DNA of 64,000 nt from Aculops lycopersici (Eukaryota > Arthropoda > Arachnida > Trombidiformes > Eriophyidae). This document shows positions 1-11,795 of the stretch, in pieces. The notes below the pieces were generated by a model. It worked only from the letters and a program-made list of their open reading frames with translations, did no database searches and had not been told where the DNA came from. Both the position numbers and the translations under genes were made by a program. Position 1 is the first letter of the stretch. Every line of letters begins with the position of its first letter. The stretch spans positions 2,772,643 through 2,836,642 of the forward strand of contig WNKI01000002.1 in the NCBI GenBank assembly GCA_015350385.1. Reading direction: 5' to 3'.

Positions 1-27
1 CTACGTCTACGTCTCTCGTCTACTCTC

Positions 28-1416
<1,389 letters not shown>

Positions 1417-4400
1417 TCAAGGTTTCAAGCGCGACACTCTCAATTGGCCCCGGCGTTCGCGAGCTCTCGTATTTTGAAACCAAACCTGCACTACCCGTTT
1501 GCTAAGACCAACATCCTGTGCAATGGATTCCAGCGTCTTCCTCGACGGATTTGATTCAACTTCGTACTTTTGGTACAAATAATCAAGTTGCTCTGGGGAA
1601 ATTTGGGTTCGAAGCCGTTTGTCGCGCTGCGACGCCGACGAGGACGAAGTGGAATTGTTGTTGCTAGTGTTATTGTTGAGGTGGTTGATGTTGTTGTTGT
1701 TGGTGGTGCTACTGTTGATACTATTGCTACTGTTACCATTGCTGGTGATGTTGTGGTTGTTGTTGCTGCTGTTAATGGCATTATTGTGAAGGTGATTTAG
1801 ATTTGGTAGATTGAGGTGGTGGTGGTTTTGGTTTGAGGTGGCGACTGCGGCGGCGGCGGCCGCTGCTGCAGCTAGATGGTGACTCTGTTGCAGGCCCGGA
1901 AGTGGTGAGTTGAGTAGGCCATAGTTCGGTTGTTGGCCACTTGACAACTGTTGCTGTTGCTGCTGGCTTGCGCAAGCGACAAAGAGGGACGACAGGAGCT
2001 GACTAGCGTCGGCTCCACCGCCGAAAAGGTTTGCAGTGGCGGCGGCCGCGACAAGTAGCTGCTGCTGCTGGTACTCTTGTTGCAATCTCAACATTTGCGC
2101 ACCGGAAATGAACTCATCGTCCTCATCGTCGTGCATCTGCTGCTCATCTTGATCGTGATCAGCATCTTGACTTCGGTCGAGGAGCTCGCGGTCGTCCTCG
2201 TCCATTGGCTCATCGTCATCGTTCTCGTTACTATCCTGCTGATCGTCCAAATCACTACTAGTATTCATCTGGCCTGCACCGGTTAATTGCCGACGAGCCG
2301 CTACCATTTGCGCAGCCTCGAGCTCGTCCTGTCGCACGGCCGCCGCAAGCTGGCGCTCGTGTCGGTCCTCAATCGCCTGCTCGTCGTCGTCCTCGTCGCC
2401 GTACTCCTCCTCGTCGCAATCATCTCTATCCAATCCATCGTCGTACACGTACCTGTCCTCGCTCATGCTTGCCGAAGTTGGCCTATTCTCGTAAACCTTT
2501 CGAGCCTTTTGTCTGGCATTCTGAAACCAAACGACAATAACGCGCGGCGACAGATCCAGCTGCTTCGAGAGACACTCCAAATCGTCGTCCTTTGGATAGG
2601 CGTTTGTTTCGAAGAAATCTTGCAAAACTCGCACCTGCAAGTCGGAGAATCGCGTTCGATTTGCGCGCTTCGACTTGCTATTCGTGGAACTGGAAGAGGA
2701 ATTGCTTGTTTTTGAGCAAAGTCCATTTTGATCTAGATGATTGTGCACGCTGGCCCAAGTTTGATCGAAGAGCTGATGTTGTAACTGCAACGGTGACCAC
2801 GTACTCGAAGGGCCAATACCTGCGTTGTCGTCGTTGGTGCTGCTAGCCCCATTGAGCGTATCTGTGCTCAAGGTTGAAACTGGCGCAGGTGCAGGTATGG
2901 TTGTGGTTGTTGATGAGGTGGTTGTTGTGGTTGTTGATGGGGTGGTTGTTGTGGTTGTGGATGGGGTTGTGGTTGTGGTTGTGGATGGGGTTGTGGTTGT
3001 GGTTGTGGCTGTAGCTGTTGACGGGGTTGTGGTTGTGATTGTTGAAGGGGTGATGGTTGTTGTGGTTGCGGTTGTGGTCGTCGACGGGGTGGTGGTTGTT
3101 GATGAGGTGGTGGTTGTGGTTGTTGAAGGGGTTGAGATTGTTGATGGGGCTGAGGTTGTTGGTGGAGTGGTGGCTGTTGGTGGGGTAGTGGCTGTTGGTG
3201 GGGTAGTGGTTGTTGGTGGAGTGTTGGTTGCTGGTGGAGTGTTGGTTGTTGGTGGAGTGGTGGTTGTTGGTGGAGTGGTGGTTGTTGATGGGGTTGTGGT
3301 TGCTGATGGGGTGGTGGTTGTTGATGAGGTAGTGGTTGTGGTTGTAGTGGTTGTTGCTCCGCCGATCAAGTCGCTAATTGGTGTCACCTTGGCCTCACCT
3401 GTTCGCTCGTACTCCTCCAAGTTGAGCGCCAACATTGGTGGATTATTGAAATTATACGGCGAATCCTTGTTCTTCTGTCGCTCCTTAAACAGCGTATTCC
3501 TGAACCAATGTTTTATCACCTTAAGCGGGAGCTCACTCTTCACCGACATTTCAAGTAATTGCTCCTCGGTGGGCGAGTTGTTGATATCGAAATACTGGCG
3601 CAATATTTGCAACTGCTCCTCGCTAATCCTAGTTCTGGCTCGCTTCTGTTGTTGGGCAGCATTAGCAGCCGCGGCAGCAGCGGCCGCGGCCGAGGCTGTG
3701 GCCGCGGAAGCCTGTTGAGCTTGCTGATGTTGCTGCTCTTGGACGGCAGCAGTCGATGCTGCAGTCACAGCCACCTGATGAGCGGCGACAGCCTGCTGTT
3801 GCTGGGCCCTCAGTGCAGCGGCCGCCGCCGCCATGGCTGCCGCCGCAGCCGCCTGTTGAGCTGCTCGTTGCTGGTGCATGCTCAAGGCGGCAGCCGCGGC
3901 CGCCGCAACAGCCGCAGCCTGGTGGGCAACCTGCTGATGCTGGTGATATTGCTGGCTAACCGATGGACTCATTTTTGTTGCCCATATTTGTGGCGCTTGC
4001 CCGACGAAGAGCGATAGGTCTAGCGGGTCCAGTGGATCTAGCGGATCTAGTGAGGTTTGGGGGTCTAGTGGGTTCTGTGATTCGAGTGGGTTTTGTGGTT
4101 CTAGTGAGTTAAGCATTGAAACAGGTGTCTGGAGTGAGTTTGTTGTTGTTGATGTGGGAAAATTGCTTCCAGCCGCTAGACTCTTGCGCAACTTGTTCAA
4201 ATGAAGAACACTATTATTGTGGACCAATAGAATTGACTTTTGAGTGAATGATTCCTTGCAAATCTCACACTTAAATGGCCGATTTGGATCTAGAAACTTC
4301 TCAACCGGATAGGCCAACTTCTCGCCCTTCCTGTGCGCGAGGGTTTTATTGTGTGCAGTTAAATAGGATTGCCCAGTGAAGGCTAACTTGCACCTGTGGC

Positions 4401-5150
4401 ACTTGAACTTTCTACTCGGATCCTCGTACGAATCCTTGGCTATTTCTGGACCATTCATATAGTCCTCGATGGCATTTGGATTCTGTTGGGCAGCTAGTAG
4501 TGTCGCCGCTATCGTGTCGGCCTGTTGCTGCTGTTGCTGCTCTTGCGATTGTGGTTGTTGTTGCTCTATTTGTTGTTGATGTTGTTCTTGTTGGTCTTGT
4601 TGTTGCTGTTGCTGCTCTAGTTTCTGTTGTTGGAGTTGTAATTGGAGCTGAAATTGAAGTTGTAATTGTAGTTGCTGTTGCAGTTGCAGTTGTTCTTGTT
4701 TTAATTGTAGTTGTTGTTGCTGTTGTTGTTGTTGGTGGTGGTGCTGCTGCTGCTGTTGTTGTTGTGGTGGTGGTGGCTGCTGCTGGCCACTCGTGCCGCT
4801 TGAGTCTTGGTTCGAGTGATTCGACGACGAGGACGTCGAGTTCTGGCTTGTGGCATCAATTGGCTGCATATTGGTTATGTGCTTATCGCTGGTCATGTGA
4901 ATGCTCAAGTTCCCCTTTGTGGTGGTGGAGTAATTGCACACCTCGCACCTATATGGCTTATAGCCGCAGGTGTAGGTTTCGCCTCGCGCTAAACGCGGGT
5001 GCGACTGATTAGTCAAGCAATAGAGACAACTTAACTCATTCTCTGGATGCTTCTCCTTCATGTGAATCTCTAAGGTTTCCTGATACTTATAGTGCCAATT
5101 GCAACGCGGACACTTGAGCGTCTTGCATGAATTTCGCGAGTGCATCTTTC
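1417..5150 (-). CDS. zfh2: ZFHX/zfh-2 zinc-finger homeobox transcription factor, large internal exon (partial gene)
   Basis: This is an uninterrupted frame of 1242 codons counted from the ATG at 5145. It encodes part of a nuclear DNA-binding transcription factor. The C2H2 fingers are C12-C15-H28-H33, C67-C70-H83-H89, C249-C252-H265-H271 and C293-C296-H309-H315. The first pair lies in the very conserved family segment around CNWHYKYQETLEIHM and RCEVCNYSTTTKGNLSIHM. The homeodomains are at about 500-559 (WFRN at 547-550), 826-885 (WFQN at 873-876) and 1175-1234 (WFQN at 1222-1225). The linkers are low-complexity: Gln-rich (about 120-215), Ala/Gln-rich (about 405-500), Thr/Pro-rich (about 600-755), acidic (about 895-1000) and Asn/Ser-rich (about 1110-1170). 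The ATG at 5145 is probably internal, because the conserved segment starts immediately after it and a splice acceptor lies just upstream. The frame runs six residues past GQLR to a stop at 1417; relatives continue, so the exon probably ends near 1438. The missing 5' and 3' exons were not found here. Confidence 0.94.
1436..1443 (-). other. Possible but weak 5' splice site after homeodomain 3
   Basis: Family members continue after the GQ(F/L)R motif that ends homeodomain 3. Here the frame gives only six more residues and then a stop. The only plausible donor at that point is AGA|GTGTCG on the minus strand, directly after the Arg codon at 1440-1438. It matches the donor consensus poorly (GTGTCG rather than GTRAGT). 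The alternative is a real truncated isoform ending at the stop at 1417. Confidence 0.3.
2880..3360 (-). repeat. In-frame minisatellite coding a Thr/Pro-rich linker of zfh-2
   Basis: The DNA is an imperfect tandem array of GGTTGTGG/GATGGGG-type words (plus-strand view) that stays in frame. It encodes about 150 residues of Thr runs broken by PS, PP and PA. It separates homeodomains 1 and 2. On the opposite strand the same array gives a meaningless Val/Gly frame. Repeat purity varies along the array, which suggests expansion by slippage or unequal exchange. Confidence 0.9.
3655..3955 (-). repeat. GCN/CAG repeat coding Ala/Gln-rich linker of zfh-2
   Basis: A GC-rich, in-frame array coding runs of Ala broken by Gln and His. 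It lies directly before homeodomain 1 (about residues 398-497). Ala runs near homeodomains are common in repressor-type transcription factors. Here that is context, not proof of function. Confidence 0.85.
4012..4026 (-). other. PLDLS motif, candidate CtBP-binding site in zfh-2
   Basis: Residues 374-378 of the zfh-2 reading frame are exactly PLDLS, the canonical PxDLS ligand of the co-repressor CtBP. It ends a short run of degenerate LDP repeats (about residues 350-377), encoded by a repeated nonamer at about 4020-4090. The linker is otherwise low-complexity and apparently disordered, which is the usual context for such a short linear motif. CtBP recruitment is an inference. Confidence 0.5.
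4500..4790 (-). repeat. CAG/CAA repeat coding poly-Gln linker of zfh-2
   Basis: Plus-strand TTG/CTG-rich DNA that, read on the minus strand, encodes mostly Gln with some Leu and His. It lies between the second and third zinc fingers (about residues 119-216). CAG and CAA codons are mixed, so it is not a pure microsatellite. Confidence 0.9.
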
Positions 5151-5170
5151 CTATTTGAAGAGGTTGTTTA
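5151..5170 (-). other. Probable 3' splice site of the zfh-2 exon
   Basis: Read on the minus strand, the bases just upstream of the conserved finger segment are a short pyrimidine patch followed by TTCAAATAG, then GAAAG and the ATG at 5145. The AG at 5152-5151 is the best acceptor, giving an exon start at 5150. A second AG directly before the ATG (5147-5146) is possible. The choice changes only one or two residues upstream of the ATG. The AT-rich DNA beyond 5170 has no further conserved coding sequence in this frame. Confidence 0.55.
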
Positions 5171-8100
5171 ATTTGTAATTTTAATTAATATATCTATTAT
5201 TGTAAATTGATTGGATTGATTTAATTCAATGTTAGTTGTTGTGTTTTGTTTGTCTTGGTTAATTAGTGAGCTAGTTAGTTGGTTAGTTAGTAGCGGTAAT
5301 ATATTATTCTATTAAGTATTTTAATACAGATATATATTTTATTATATATATACCAAATATTATAATACTCATTAATTTCCACTGTTGCTTCCTTTCTTTC
5401 CCAATCTCGATCTTGATCTCAATCTCAATCTCGATCTCGACTCTCTCACAGCTCTTTTCTGATTCCAACTCTCGCGACGTCGCCGGTGGTTGTAGTGGTG
5501 GTGGTGGTGGTGGTGGTCGGTGGTGGATGCTAACGTGATGCTGTTAGGTGGTTGTTGCGTTTGCGACGGACGCAGATGAGGAATGAGCAGTACCCTTTAG
5601 CATGTGTTTGTGTGCAAATGAATTCCAGTGGCGGCGGCGCTCAAGAGATGCGCAAGAACAACACGCGACGCATACGACGAATACACAGAAAGTCCACACA
5701 CAAACTGAGGACATGCTCAATGGCAGAGGCAAATAGCAATAAGCTGTCTGTATTGATGAGCGCAGTGTAGCATTCCCATTGCCAATTCCGAGATTAGTGC
5801 GCATAACAAAGACGCCGCTTGGGCTACAGAGGCGGCGGCGGCAGTGGAAGCCGCAGCGCTCCCTTTTTTCAACGCTAAAGTCCCTTCAGTCACTTGAAAT
5901 TTTTCAATTATTTCTTCGCTGCTTTTTTCCTCCTGCGTCCGTCCACCAAGACTTTAGACTCTGGAAGCGCAGTGACTGTCTGCGCTCCTTTACCAACAGA
6001 CCGAGTCTGCGCAGAGCTCGCGGCGTGCGCAAATTAGTTCGCCCAAGTCAATGTATTCTTAATGCAAGCCGCGCACTATCTAGGGTCAGCGGCAGGGCGG
6101 CGACACCCGTGCTTTAAAATTTTCCCTTCTCTTTTTTCCAAGCTCCTACGAGATGACCGTTCCTTTTTTGCTAACGATTTATTCCGCTCTCGCGGGGGAG
6201 AGAGATGCACGGAAACCTTATAAGTGCCGCCCCCAATCGATCGCTTTTTGCAGGGGACAGTGGGGCAAGCGGATTTGGGACGGGAAATCTTTTAAAGCCA
6301 CAACAGTGACACACACTCCTTTTCGAGAGAGAAAAAGTTGGTTAGCATACGCATCGTGCGGCGCAACGCTGTAATTGGCGCTTGCGCAATCGCAAGCTCT
6401 CGCCCCGATGCCGCCGGTACACTTTGGTAGGCCACACAAAGCGACGCCTGGCGGCCGCAACCGCAACCTGTTCGCCTCTTCATAGGGCCCAGTGGTTTTT
6501 TTCTCTCTCCGGTGTGCGCCCCTAATTCTCCTACGCTCTAAAAGCTTTAAAGAATTTTTGTTGTTGGCTAAATACAACAACAACGGCAGCCATAGCAGCA
6601 GCAGCACAGAATTTCGAACTTCGAAGAGGCAGCAAAAGAGCAACAACAACAACAACAAGGATAACAATAACAGACGCTGAGTCACCGGCGGCGGCGCCAC
6701 TAGCGATTGCATAACTCACACAAACGAACATAAAGCTTCGCTGCTATTTTTTATTTTATGGCCAGCAGAATTTTTTTAAATTTCGTCGTTGAAATTTGCG
6801 ATTAAATTTACCAGAATTTCAGTTGGGTGTAAAATAATTGCAAAGGATAAAGATTACTCTTTCCAGCTACCGTTACGTTGAATGACAGAGAGAAGAGTGT
6901 GAAAAGAGAGAAACTAAACGCCTGAGGAAAGAATTGAAATTAGAACATTCGTAACTCAACTCGATCACAACTTACACGAGAGTGCTTAGCAATTAGCAGC
7001 AGCAGCAGCAGCAGCAGCAGCTATAATAGCAGCGACGACTGCGAATCGAATAGGTAACTGCGCCCTCGAGCCTCAGGCTTATAGGTTGTGGTTGCTAATG
7101 AGCAAACGTCGTTAGTGGCGGCAGCGGCAGCAAAACTGACTAAAGTAGGATAGAAATTGGAAGCCATTAAAATTTTCCACTGATGAGAGACGATGTAAAG
7201 TGGAGCAAAAGTTTCACTTCGATAGCAAATCGGAGAGAAATTAAATCGAGGAATTGGAACTTGGAATTGACGAAGGGAAACGTCAAACATTTTTGGTCTT
7301 TTGTTGCTTTCGTCGCGAGAATCACGAGCATCACGAAAATCGCTAACAAGCTACTGACGTCAGCGTAGCATGCGATTCATTCTGCCTCCTAGATTCAAGG
7401 ATCTCTCTTAACCATAGTGACAGAAAATCATCGGCCAGCTTAGCTGACGGCGGGACTCTTCTTCTTCTACTGGTGGTTTTGGTGGTGGAAATTAGCAAAT
7501 GTTTTAATAGGAGTGCCATTGTTATTGTTGCCATCATTGATACTCTTGCCGCTCGTCTCTTGTCGCTTGTCTCTCTTTGGTGAATGCATGCAAGCGAGTG
7601 GAGAGGAGAGGAGAGGAAAAAAGCGAACGCCAGGTAAAGCGAACGGAGGCACAAAATCAGAGCATAAGTTTCATTCTCTCTAATTCTAATTCTAATTTCA
7701 ATTCTAATTTTCAATCTCATTCTTATGCTCAACCAAATGGTCGCCAATTTACCTTGCACTTCCACTGGATAGAGTCGACTGGAGAGTTGAGCGGCGGCCA
7801 AAGAGACGCCGCCATCTGCCATCTGATCATAATCATCATCAGCAGCGACGATTTCCTGCCGCCTGATGATGATAATTCTGATTCCAGTTTCTGTGCGTTA
7901 CCTTCTGGCCATAAGAAAAGTTTACCTGGCGACTTTAAAATCTTGCTAGAGTGGTGGCCAACGCTAAAGATTGACCACCACTCTACTCCTGTTCGCTAAA
8001 TAATAATGGCCGCTCACTATCAAAAAGCTTCACACGGAATCTTTCAGTTTGCTGGCCACTAAGTTGGAGTGTCGCAAAACAAAATTAGACAACGAGACAA

Positions 8101-9455
8101 TGATATTGCTGCTTATTATTTCCTAACACCAGGAAAATGAAGCCAAATTATGAGAAAAAGAGGGAATTTTGTGTTCCTCTTTTGCGTTGCTTACAAAATC
8201 CGTCAATTTATTAGTTCAGTTCGGGGAGGTAGAAAGAAAATTCTTTTACCTGAAACGGTAACGTTCGCGAAGAAAAAATCTAATCTCAGGTCGACAGCCA
8301 TTAGCTAAATTTTGTGTTGATCTTGCGCGCAAAACTTGTGATTATTTTCCCAAGTAAACAGTGGCACCAACTCGCGATGGGCGAAAACGAGGAGATCGAT
8401 CGATTGACGGATCGGCGTAGTTTCCAACCTTCGCTTTGTTTGTTTCACCAACTCGATTTGGCCGCCACCGAAATGAGGTGACGTATTGGCTCAGATAATC
8501 TAACGGCGCTACCTGTTGCTGAACTTTGCGGTGTTGGTTCCGAAGAATCAACACCAACACCATTAGCGAGCAAACGGTAGCAGCCGCATTTGCATTTACT
8601 CGATGTTGTTGCTCGTTAATGGCGGTGGCGATAGCGACGTCTGCTTCTCATCGAAATAAACTCTCTCGCTTGTTCGAAAGAGACGAGCAGCAACCAGGTA
8701 AACTGCTCACTCTCTAGTTTGCTTGTCCCTCGATAATTGCCAGTGAAATCTTAAACTTTTAACGAGTAACTGAACCGCGAACGGGACGGTGGAACATAGT
8801 GAATGCTAAAGTTTCAATGCCAATCAAGCGAGAATCTCCCCAAACTGCTTGTTAGTGTTGAGGAGGGGAAATCGAAAAGTAGAAGTGACAACAAGAGCAA
8901 CAGTTGGCTTCTGGTTTTCGTTGGCCCTTCAATTTAGATTCGAAAACTTCAAATCCAAAACCAAATCTTTCGATTCAACTGGTGGCTCCATTTCCAGTCG
9001 ATCGAGTTCAGCGCCAGTTTTAATTGGCGTCCGGCTAGAGAGTGGAAATTAATGATGATGATTATGATGACGACCACGACAGGCAAAGCTCCCGATCGAC
9101 CGAAAGTTGGAAGCGAATCAGATGGTTACTCTTAGTATTTTATATTCCGTATTTTTGAGGCAACAAGAGCTTCTAAAATACATCATCGAGGATAATCGTC
9201 GTCGTCGTCTTCTATGGACTAAATGTTATCGAAAATCGATGAAAAGTTTGCGCTAATGGCCGCGTCAGCCACTAATACCGCCACTAATACCTAATGTGAG
9301 TCTCTCTGGTTGATACTGCAACACACACTGGTCACTATTTGCACTTACTAACTCAAATCACCACCAGTTGATTCGGATAGAATCGTCTAGCAAGATGCAA
9401 ATTTTCTGCGCGCGCAAAATTGTTAGTGGCAACAACAAACGCGAGCTGCCCACCA
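5171..9455. other. Gene-free stretch upstream of the zfh-2 exon
   Basis: No convincing exon seen. It contains TTAG/TTGG words (5262-5292), a TGG run (about 5492-5526), a CAG run (6998-7020), a CAA run (about 6640-6658) and a hairpin at 7947-7985. Two TTTACCTG octamers lie within 330 bp (7921, 8245), with CAGGTAAA at 7631 and 8695. Long open frames near 6.2-6.7 kb and 7.3-8.0 kb are driven by simple sequence and have no recognisable domain. Confidence 0.5.
7947..7985. repeat. Perfect 11-bp inverted repeat with 17-nt loop
   Basis: TAGAGTGGTGG at 7947-7957 is the exact reverse complement of 7975-7985. The structure is small and could arise by chance once or more in a window this long. No adjacent gene explains it. 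Confidence 0.7.
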
Positions 9456-9520
9456 ATGGACTAGACGAGCGACCAGGCGATCGACAATCGATCGATTGAT
9501 GGGCCGCTCGCCTAGTCCAT
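9456..9520. repeat. Imperfect 18-nt inverted repeat, 65-nt hairpin
   Basis: Positions 9456-9473 pair with 9503-9520 at 16 of 18 positions. The arms begin ATGGACTA. The 29-nt loop contains the perfect 14-bp palindrome CAATCGATCGATTG. The total length is that of a short pre-miRNA, but no conserved mature sequence is recognised. Confidence 0.75.
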
Positions 9521-9983
9521 CGACCAATTTACCAACCAGTTGATCGGTATCTCTCCCGGAAAGAAGATTAAGGTAGCAGCGGTGGCGGCGGCTAAAGGTA
9601 AAGTGAGCAGCCGCTTCGGTTGTCGTTGCCGCGGTCGTCGTTTTGTTTGTTGCATTTAATGAGAGTAAAGTGACTGTGCGGTTTCAGTGGCAAATGAGCA
9701 GCCACTCATTTACCTGGCGGCCTGTGTCTTTGTCGCTGTCGCCGACCAGAAAGACACAGTCAGTCATTCAATTGAAAGACTAGCAGTCGTCGACGAATTG
9801 GGGAGCAAATTTGTTTCAAAGTTGTCATAGTGGTCGTCATCGTTGTGGTAATTTTCAATCTCAGTTACTGCTACTGTCTATGTGAGAAAATTTGTCCATC
9901 TACAAAGACCAAAGACTTGAGGCGTCTAGATTGAATCGCGTTTCGCGAGGGAAAGGCGGCAACGGAGATCATACCAGAGAGTA

Positions 9984-10080
9984 CAGCAGCAGCAGCAACA
10001 ACAACAGTAGCAGTAGCAGTAGCAGTAGCAGTAGCAGTAGCAGTAGCAGTAGCAGTAGCAGTAGCAGTAGCAGTAGCAAC
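9984..10080. repeat. (AGCAGT)n compound trinucleotide repeat
   Basis: A hexanucleotide-periodic array of AGT and AGC, preceded by AGC/AAC words. In one frame it reads as poly-Ser, in others as Cys-Tyr or Ala-Thr runs. None of these frames is supported as coding. Confidence 0.9.
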
Positions 10081-10260
10081 AAGTGGTAGGCGAGTTAATC
10101 TCAACGGAGGCGAGGATTAAGCTTGAACCGATTGACACACTAGACTCTACTCTGTGAATGTCAATCTGGAAACAGTATCATGTTGCAGCCAAACAGTCAG
10201 GTAATTCAGAGTAAATTGTAGCAGCTGCAGCTTTCGACAGAAAAGACAAATTGAAATGAG

Positions 10261-10264
<4 letters not shown>

Positions 10265-10291
<27 letters not shown>
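10265..10291. repeat. (TC)n microsatellite
   Basis: Uninterrupted TC run of about 27 nt. Confidence 0.9.
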
Positions 10292-11226
10292 TGCTTCCCA
10301 ATCTTCGAGTTAGGCTGGACTGCAAATTGGCAGGCCAGGTAACTTGTTACAATTGTAATACTACCATCGATAGCATATTGCCAATTTGTTGTTTCCAATA
10401 TCACGACACGACACGACTCGCCTCGCCTCTTGAGAGAAATCCCAACCACCTCCCTGGTTCTAGGTAAATTAGCTCTCCCTTCACTCAAGGAAATCTGAAC
10501 ATTCATCCGATCGACTGACACCTTTGGGCAAGTGAGCAAGCAAGTGGGCGAGAGAAAGAGAGCCAAAGGTAGGCAGGCAGCAGCTCAAAAAGAGGCAGCC
10601 TATAATTGAAATTGTCACATTCAAATGTGTCCTCGTCTCTTGGAAAGTTTCGTGTTTTTCCTCTCTCTTCTTCATTCAACTACAACGAATCAAGTTGCAG
10701 TTTGTAATAATATAAAAAGGAAAAAAGTGCATTGTGTTGCCCGCATTACGTAAGCGAAGGCAGATTAACTACCAATCCGTCGCATTCTCAGGCTTACAAA
10801 GACGACGACGACGACAGCAAAGACGACAAAGATAATGACAATCGATGAGTTAGGTATTTCCCACAGATAGAATGATAGAGAGACTTTATAACCAGGAAAA
10901 GACGAGCGCGATTAGTTAGTCTGAGTGCAGGTAGAAAATTTGTAAAGTTCAAATCCAACTCAAGGAGAGTCTTTAGTTTTGTTACAACGACGACAACGAG
11001 CCGACTGCTCCCTCTAGCTAGTTAAAAAGTTTGAGCTTAGAATCTTACGTTTGTCGGTTATGTTATTTGTTGCTTGCTCTCGAGTGTGTATCTCGTATCG
11101 TGTCGTATCACATCTGGGACTTATAACTACGGAACAAGTTGCGGGTTGCACACCTCAAAAGAGTGGGCGTTGCCAAAGCTGTACTCTGGCTTCAGTGGTC
11201 CGTCTTCGCCTGAGCGCAAAATTTCA

Positions 11227-11262
11227 TTTTTATTTTTGATTGGTGTCAATCAAAAATGAAAA
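11227..11262. repeat. AT-rich hairpin with 16-bp stem and 4-nt loop
   Basis: Positions 11227-11242 pair with 11247-11262 around the loop GTGT. Fifteen pairs are Watson-Crick and one is G-T. Three further pairs follow after two mismatches. The short loop would favour cruciform extrusion or a tight RNA hairpin. Confidence 0.8.
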
Positions 11263-11759
11263 ATAAAAAGTGGGCTTAAGTTTCAGTGCTCTGTGTTTAG
11301 TGTGTGTTTGCCTTACTATTGCAATTGGTGATGCTGCTGCCGCTGCTCATTTAGTTGCCAGTTTGGTTTTAGCTTGCGCGCCTGTGTGTCTACCTGCCAG
11401 TTAGTCGCTTGATTCTAAACAGCAACAACTAGCCAGACCAAGTGGCCAATCGGCGGGTGCGTTTATTGGCTGTTACACCAGCCAGTTGAGTGGTCGGCTC
11501 AATTGTGGGCATCAGCATCAGCATCAGCGGCAGACAAAGCAACTGAAACAGCAACCTCCCGATCGGCCAACGAAGAGCAGCAATTCGATCGCAACTCGTA
11601 ATTACAGTGTGTTAGTAACTTGGGTCACCTTCATTGGTTCTCGTCGTCGTCGTCGTCATCATTTTTTAGTTATAACTCTCCTCGTTCTCCTCAACGCAAT
11701 TTGCAATTTATAACTGCCGTTGTCCAAAAGATTGCCAAATGACTCGGTGGACGGCATCG

Positions 11760-11795
11760 CTGTTGTTGTTGTTGTTGTTGTTGTTGCTGCTGCTG
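11760..11795. repeat. (TTG)n/(CTG)n trinucleotide repeat
   Basis: Pure TTG units passing into CTG units. No supported reading frame spans it. Confidence 0.9.

Noticed and set aside
2825..3718. A 297-codon plus-strand frame rich in Val, Asp and Gly.
   Set aside because: It is the antisense reading of the Thr/Pro minisatellite and the Ala-rich part of the zfh-2 exon. No independent coding features.
6218..6712. A 164-codon minus-strand frame with Leu runs.
   Set aside because: The Leu runs are a CAA/CAG repeat read in reverse, and the rest has no recognisable domain.
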